A stretch of DNA of 15,970 nucleotides, from positions 1 through 15,970 of the forward strand of contig JABIUH010000177.1 in assembly GCA_018701055.1 (NCBI GenBank). Reading direction: 5' to 3'. Position numbers and translations under genes: made by a program. The notes under the pieces were generated by a model. That model did not search any database and was not told the origin of the DNA. It saw nothing but the letters and a program-made list of their open reading frames with translations. The stretch's first letter is position 1; every line of letters starts with the position of its first letter. This DNA comes from Woeseia sp. (GTDB taxonomy: Bacteria > Pseudomonadota > Gammaproteobacteria > Steroidobacterales > Woeseiaceae). Positions 14,026-15,970 of the stretch are shown here, in pieces.

Positions 14026-14801
14026 ACACCGACGCACTCGCAGGTTGCGGGGTGCTGGTCACACGTCCTCGACATCAGGCTGAAGATCTTGCCCGTGCAA
14101 TAGAAAATGCAGGCGGTACCGCCATACGGTTTCCGGTCATCGAAATAATTGGGCGCGACGCCAAGGTTGTCAGCACGGAGTACAGCGCCCTGCCCGAGCC
14201 CGACGTCGTACTCTATGTCAGCAAGAATGCAGCGCACTTCGGCCGCGACATTATCATCGGGGATCGATCGAAGGTTGGCGCAATCGGCCCAGCCACCAAA
14301 CACCAACTTGAAGATAACGGTCTAGCCGTTGGTATTTTCCCAACGGGTGGGTTTGACAGCGAACATCTGCTTACGCACCCGGAGTTGAGTAACGTAGACG
14401 GGAAGCGCGTTACGATCGTTCGTGGTGAACGGGGACGAGCCTTGCTCGGAGACGAGCTGAAACAACGCGGCGCGACTGTCAGTTATCTAGCCGCATACCG
14501 CCGCCAGATTCGCGACGTTCCCGAGGCAGAAATTGAGGCTTTAGACGGCATCTGGCGCACGGGTGGTGTGGATTTTGTCACGGCCTTGAGTGTTGCATCC
14601 TTCGAAAATCTCATGCAACTAATCGCCCCCTCATCGATCGAATTTTTACAGAATACCCCGCTGGTGGCGCCTAGCTCTCGTGTGATACAAACGGCTTTAG
14701 AACGGCTGCCAAATATCCCGGTCATCGAAGCAACTGGACCAGGAAATGATGACATACTCAACGCGCTGGTAGCGGCGCGAGATTCCGGAAAACATTCATG
14801 A
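14022..14801 (+). CDS. hemD: Uroporphyrinogen-III synthase
   Basis: This is a 259-residue protein in the usual size range. It closes hydroxymethylbilane with inversion of ring D to give uroporphyrinogen III, the branch point to haem, sirohaem and cobalamin. The family is poorly conserved; supporting text is GVLVTRPRHQAEDLARAIENAGG at the N-terminus, LYVSKNAAHF, AIGPATKHQLEDNG, VTIVRGERGRALLGDELKQRGA and YRRQIRD. It overlaps hemC upstream and hemX downstream, each by ATGA, as in other gammaproteobacterial hemCDX operons. It looks intact. Confidence 0.95.
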   Translation: MNTDALAGCGVLVTRPRHQAEDLARAIENAGGTAIRFPVIEIIGRDAKVVSTEYSALPEPDVVLYVSKNAAHFGRDIIIGDRSKVGAIGPATKHQLEDNGLAVGIFPTGGFDSEHLLTHPELSNVDGKRVTIVRGERGRALLGDELKQRGATVSYLAAYRRQIRDVPEAEIEALDGIWRTGGVDFVTALSVASFENLMQLIAPSSIEFLQNTPLVAPSSRVIQTALERLPNIPVIEATGPGNDDILNALVAARDSGKHS

Positions 14802-15970
14802 GTAGCAAGAAAAGCGACGAACAAGACAAACCATCAGATGTATCTGAAGACGCAGGGTTTTCAGCGGTGGACGTTGACACAACAGAAGACGAATTTAGCG
14901 TAGATCCTTTGGTGTCGAAAAAGGCGAAGATAGGATCCGGTGCGGTTTCCTGGATGGCACTTATTCTTGCCGGCCTCGCTATTGCAGCGATTGGTTTCGA
15001 TTACCTACGGGACCAAAGCGCAACCGGCGACGTCACCGCCGGTGAAACCCATCTACGCACGCTTACCGAATCACTAGCCGCAACCCAGAATTCGCTGGCG
15101 ACCCTGGAGCAAAGTGTTGCGTCAATTGAATCAGCGGCGAATAGCACCAGCGATGCGACTGAACAACAACTCGACTCAATTGAATCGCAACTCAACTCGC
15201 GCCTACGACTATTGGAAGCGGTACCGGCCAGACTCTCCGGCTTGGAGGCATCACTCGCGTCCGTACAAGGAATATCGACAGGTGCTCGCGATGCCTGGCT
15301 GTTGGCAGAGGCTGAGTACTACATGCAAATTGGCAACGCACAGCTGCAATTGGCAAACAATCCGCAGCTTGCAAGCATCGCGCTATCGCATGCGGATGAT
15401 CGCATCCTCCAATTGGCCGACCCAAGACTGACCAATATTCGAGCCGCATTATCGGATGAATTACGTGCGCTCGAGGTAATGACGAAGCCTGATACGGCCG
15501 GTATTACGCTCGCCCTTAGCAGTCTTGCTGGCGTGGTGGATTCGTTACCACTGCAGCAGGAAGTAGTCGCTCGGGCACAAGAAGCGACTGAAATTTCTTC
15601 TGATCTAAGCGGCGTTAATCGAGCGCTGGCATCCTTTAAAGGCGCTATGAGTGGCGTCGTCTCCGTTCGACGGGAAGATGAGGCCTTGCAACCCCTCATT
15701 GCTCCAGAAGCACAATACTTTCTGCGCGCCAACCTTGCCTTGCAACTTCAGGCCGCAAGATTGGCCTTGCTGCGCGGCGAGGAAGCAATTTTTCGTCAAA
15801 GTCTCGACGATGCCGACGCGTGGCTAAGCGAATACTACGATACAACCAACAGTAGCGTGCAAAGCGCGCAGCAAACGATTGCAGAGATTCGTGGCAGCAC
15901 ATTGTCGGTTGCCGTCCCTGACATTTCGCTATCGCTACGTCTATTGCGCCAGTTCAATAGTTTGGCCAGA
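14798..15970 (+). CDS. hemX: HemX-like membrane protein, 3' end outside the window
   Basis: The first 391 codons are open to the window edge with no stop. The acidic, Ser/Asp-rich N-terminal segment (1-46) is cytoplasmic. One membrane helix follows at about 50-68 (WMALILAGLAIAAIGF), then a long periplasmic-type coiled coil (about 85-155, with NSLATLEQSVASIESAAN), and then the HemX signature AWLLAEAEYYMQIGNAQLQLA at 166-186 with further helices. HemX was long labelled a uroporphyrin-III methyltransferase, but these proteins lack the SAM-binding methylase fold; the present view is a membrane scaffold for haem enzymes, often followed by hemY. It overlaps the hemD stop by ATGA. It was identified by reading the frame directly from 14798 to the last base. 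Confidence 0.92.
   Translation, partial: MSSKKSDEQDKPSDVSEDAGFSAVDVDTTEDEFSVDPLVSKKAKIGSGAVSWMALILAGLAIAAIGFDYLRDQSATGDVTAGETHLRTLTESLAATQNSLATLEQSVASIESAANSTSDATEQQLDSIESQLNSRLRLLEAVPARLSGLEASLASVQGISTGARDAWLLAEAEYYMQIGNAQLQLANNPQLASIALSHADDRILQLADPRLTNIRAALSDELRALEVMTKPDTAGITLALSSLAGVVDSLPLQQEVVARAQEATEISSDLSGVNRALASFKGAMSGVVSVRREDEALQPLIAPEAQYFLRANLALQLQAARLALLRGEEAIFRQSLDDADAWLSEYYDTTNSSVQSAQQTIAEIRGSTLSVAVPDISLSLRLLRQFNSLAR

Overview
The window looks like a chromosomal segment of a gammaproteobacterium, probably free-living and aerobic. The main reason is a conserved run of kinase, LytTR regulator, hemC, hemD and hemX genes, which matches the algZ-algR-hemC-hemD order of Pseudomonas and relatives. 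A ubiK/comM pair, a membrane-anchored cytochrome c5-type protein and REP-like palindromes support this. No deeper placement is possible from the sequence alone. I saw no tRNA, rRNA, CRISPR array, transposase or phage gene.

Layout. Positions 1-3000 are a decaying, repeat-bearing zone. It holds the 3' end of a response regulator with an Arg in place of the conserved receiver Lys. A signal-peptide gene overlapping it by ATGA is broken by an in-frame stop. Next come a degenerate inverted repeat and a 45-bp tandem repeat grown from one of its arms. On the minus strand are a small helical-protein gene and, upstream of it, a YtcJ-type amidohydrolase gene with three independent lesions. Positions 3086-6062 hold a secreted M1 metallopeptidase and a coupled small exported protein of the DUF6702 type, followed by a palindromic REP-like pair at 6067-6159. 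Positions 6223-6738 encode a membrane-anchored cytochrome c. Convergent to it is a secreted, Met-rich protein with a C-terminal peptidoglycan-binding domain. Positions 8539-10372 (minus) hold comM/yifB and ubiK. A 420-bp gene-free stretch with a CRP-type site leads to a secreted DUF4124 protein (10793-11254).

From 11374 to the window end runs a tight operon: LytS/AlgZ-like kinase, AlgR-like LytTR regulator, hemC, hemD and hemX (cut by the window edge). Three of its junctions are ATGA overlaps and one is a 4-nt gap. It links a two-component regulator to the tetrapyrrole steps from porphobilinogen to uroporphyrinogen III. The kinase appears to lack about 30 residues right after its phospho-accepting His helix, which is the most unusual point in an otherwise intact operon.

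I found no clear new multi-gene system. The most useful observations are the kinase deletion, the two pseudogenes, the coding-phase tandem repeat derived from a REP-like arm, and a possible ATT start overlapping a stop codon.
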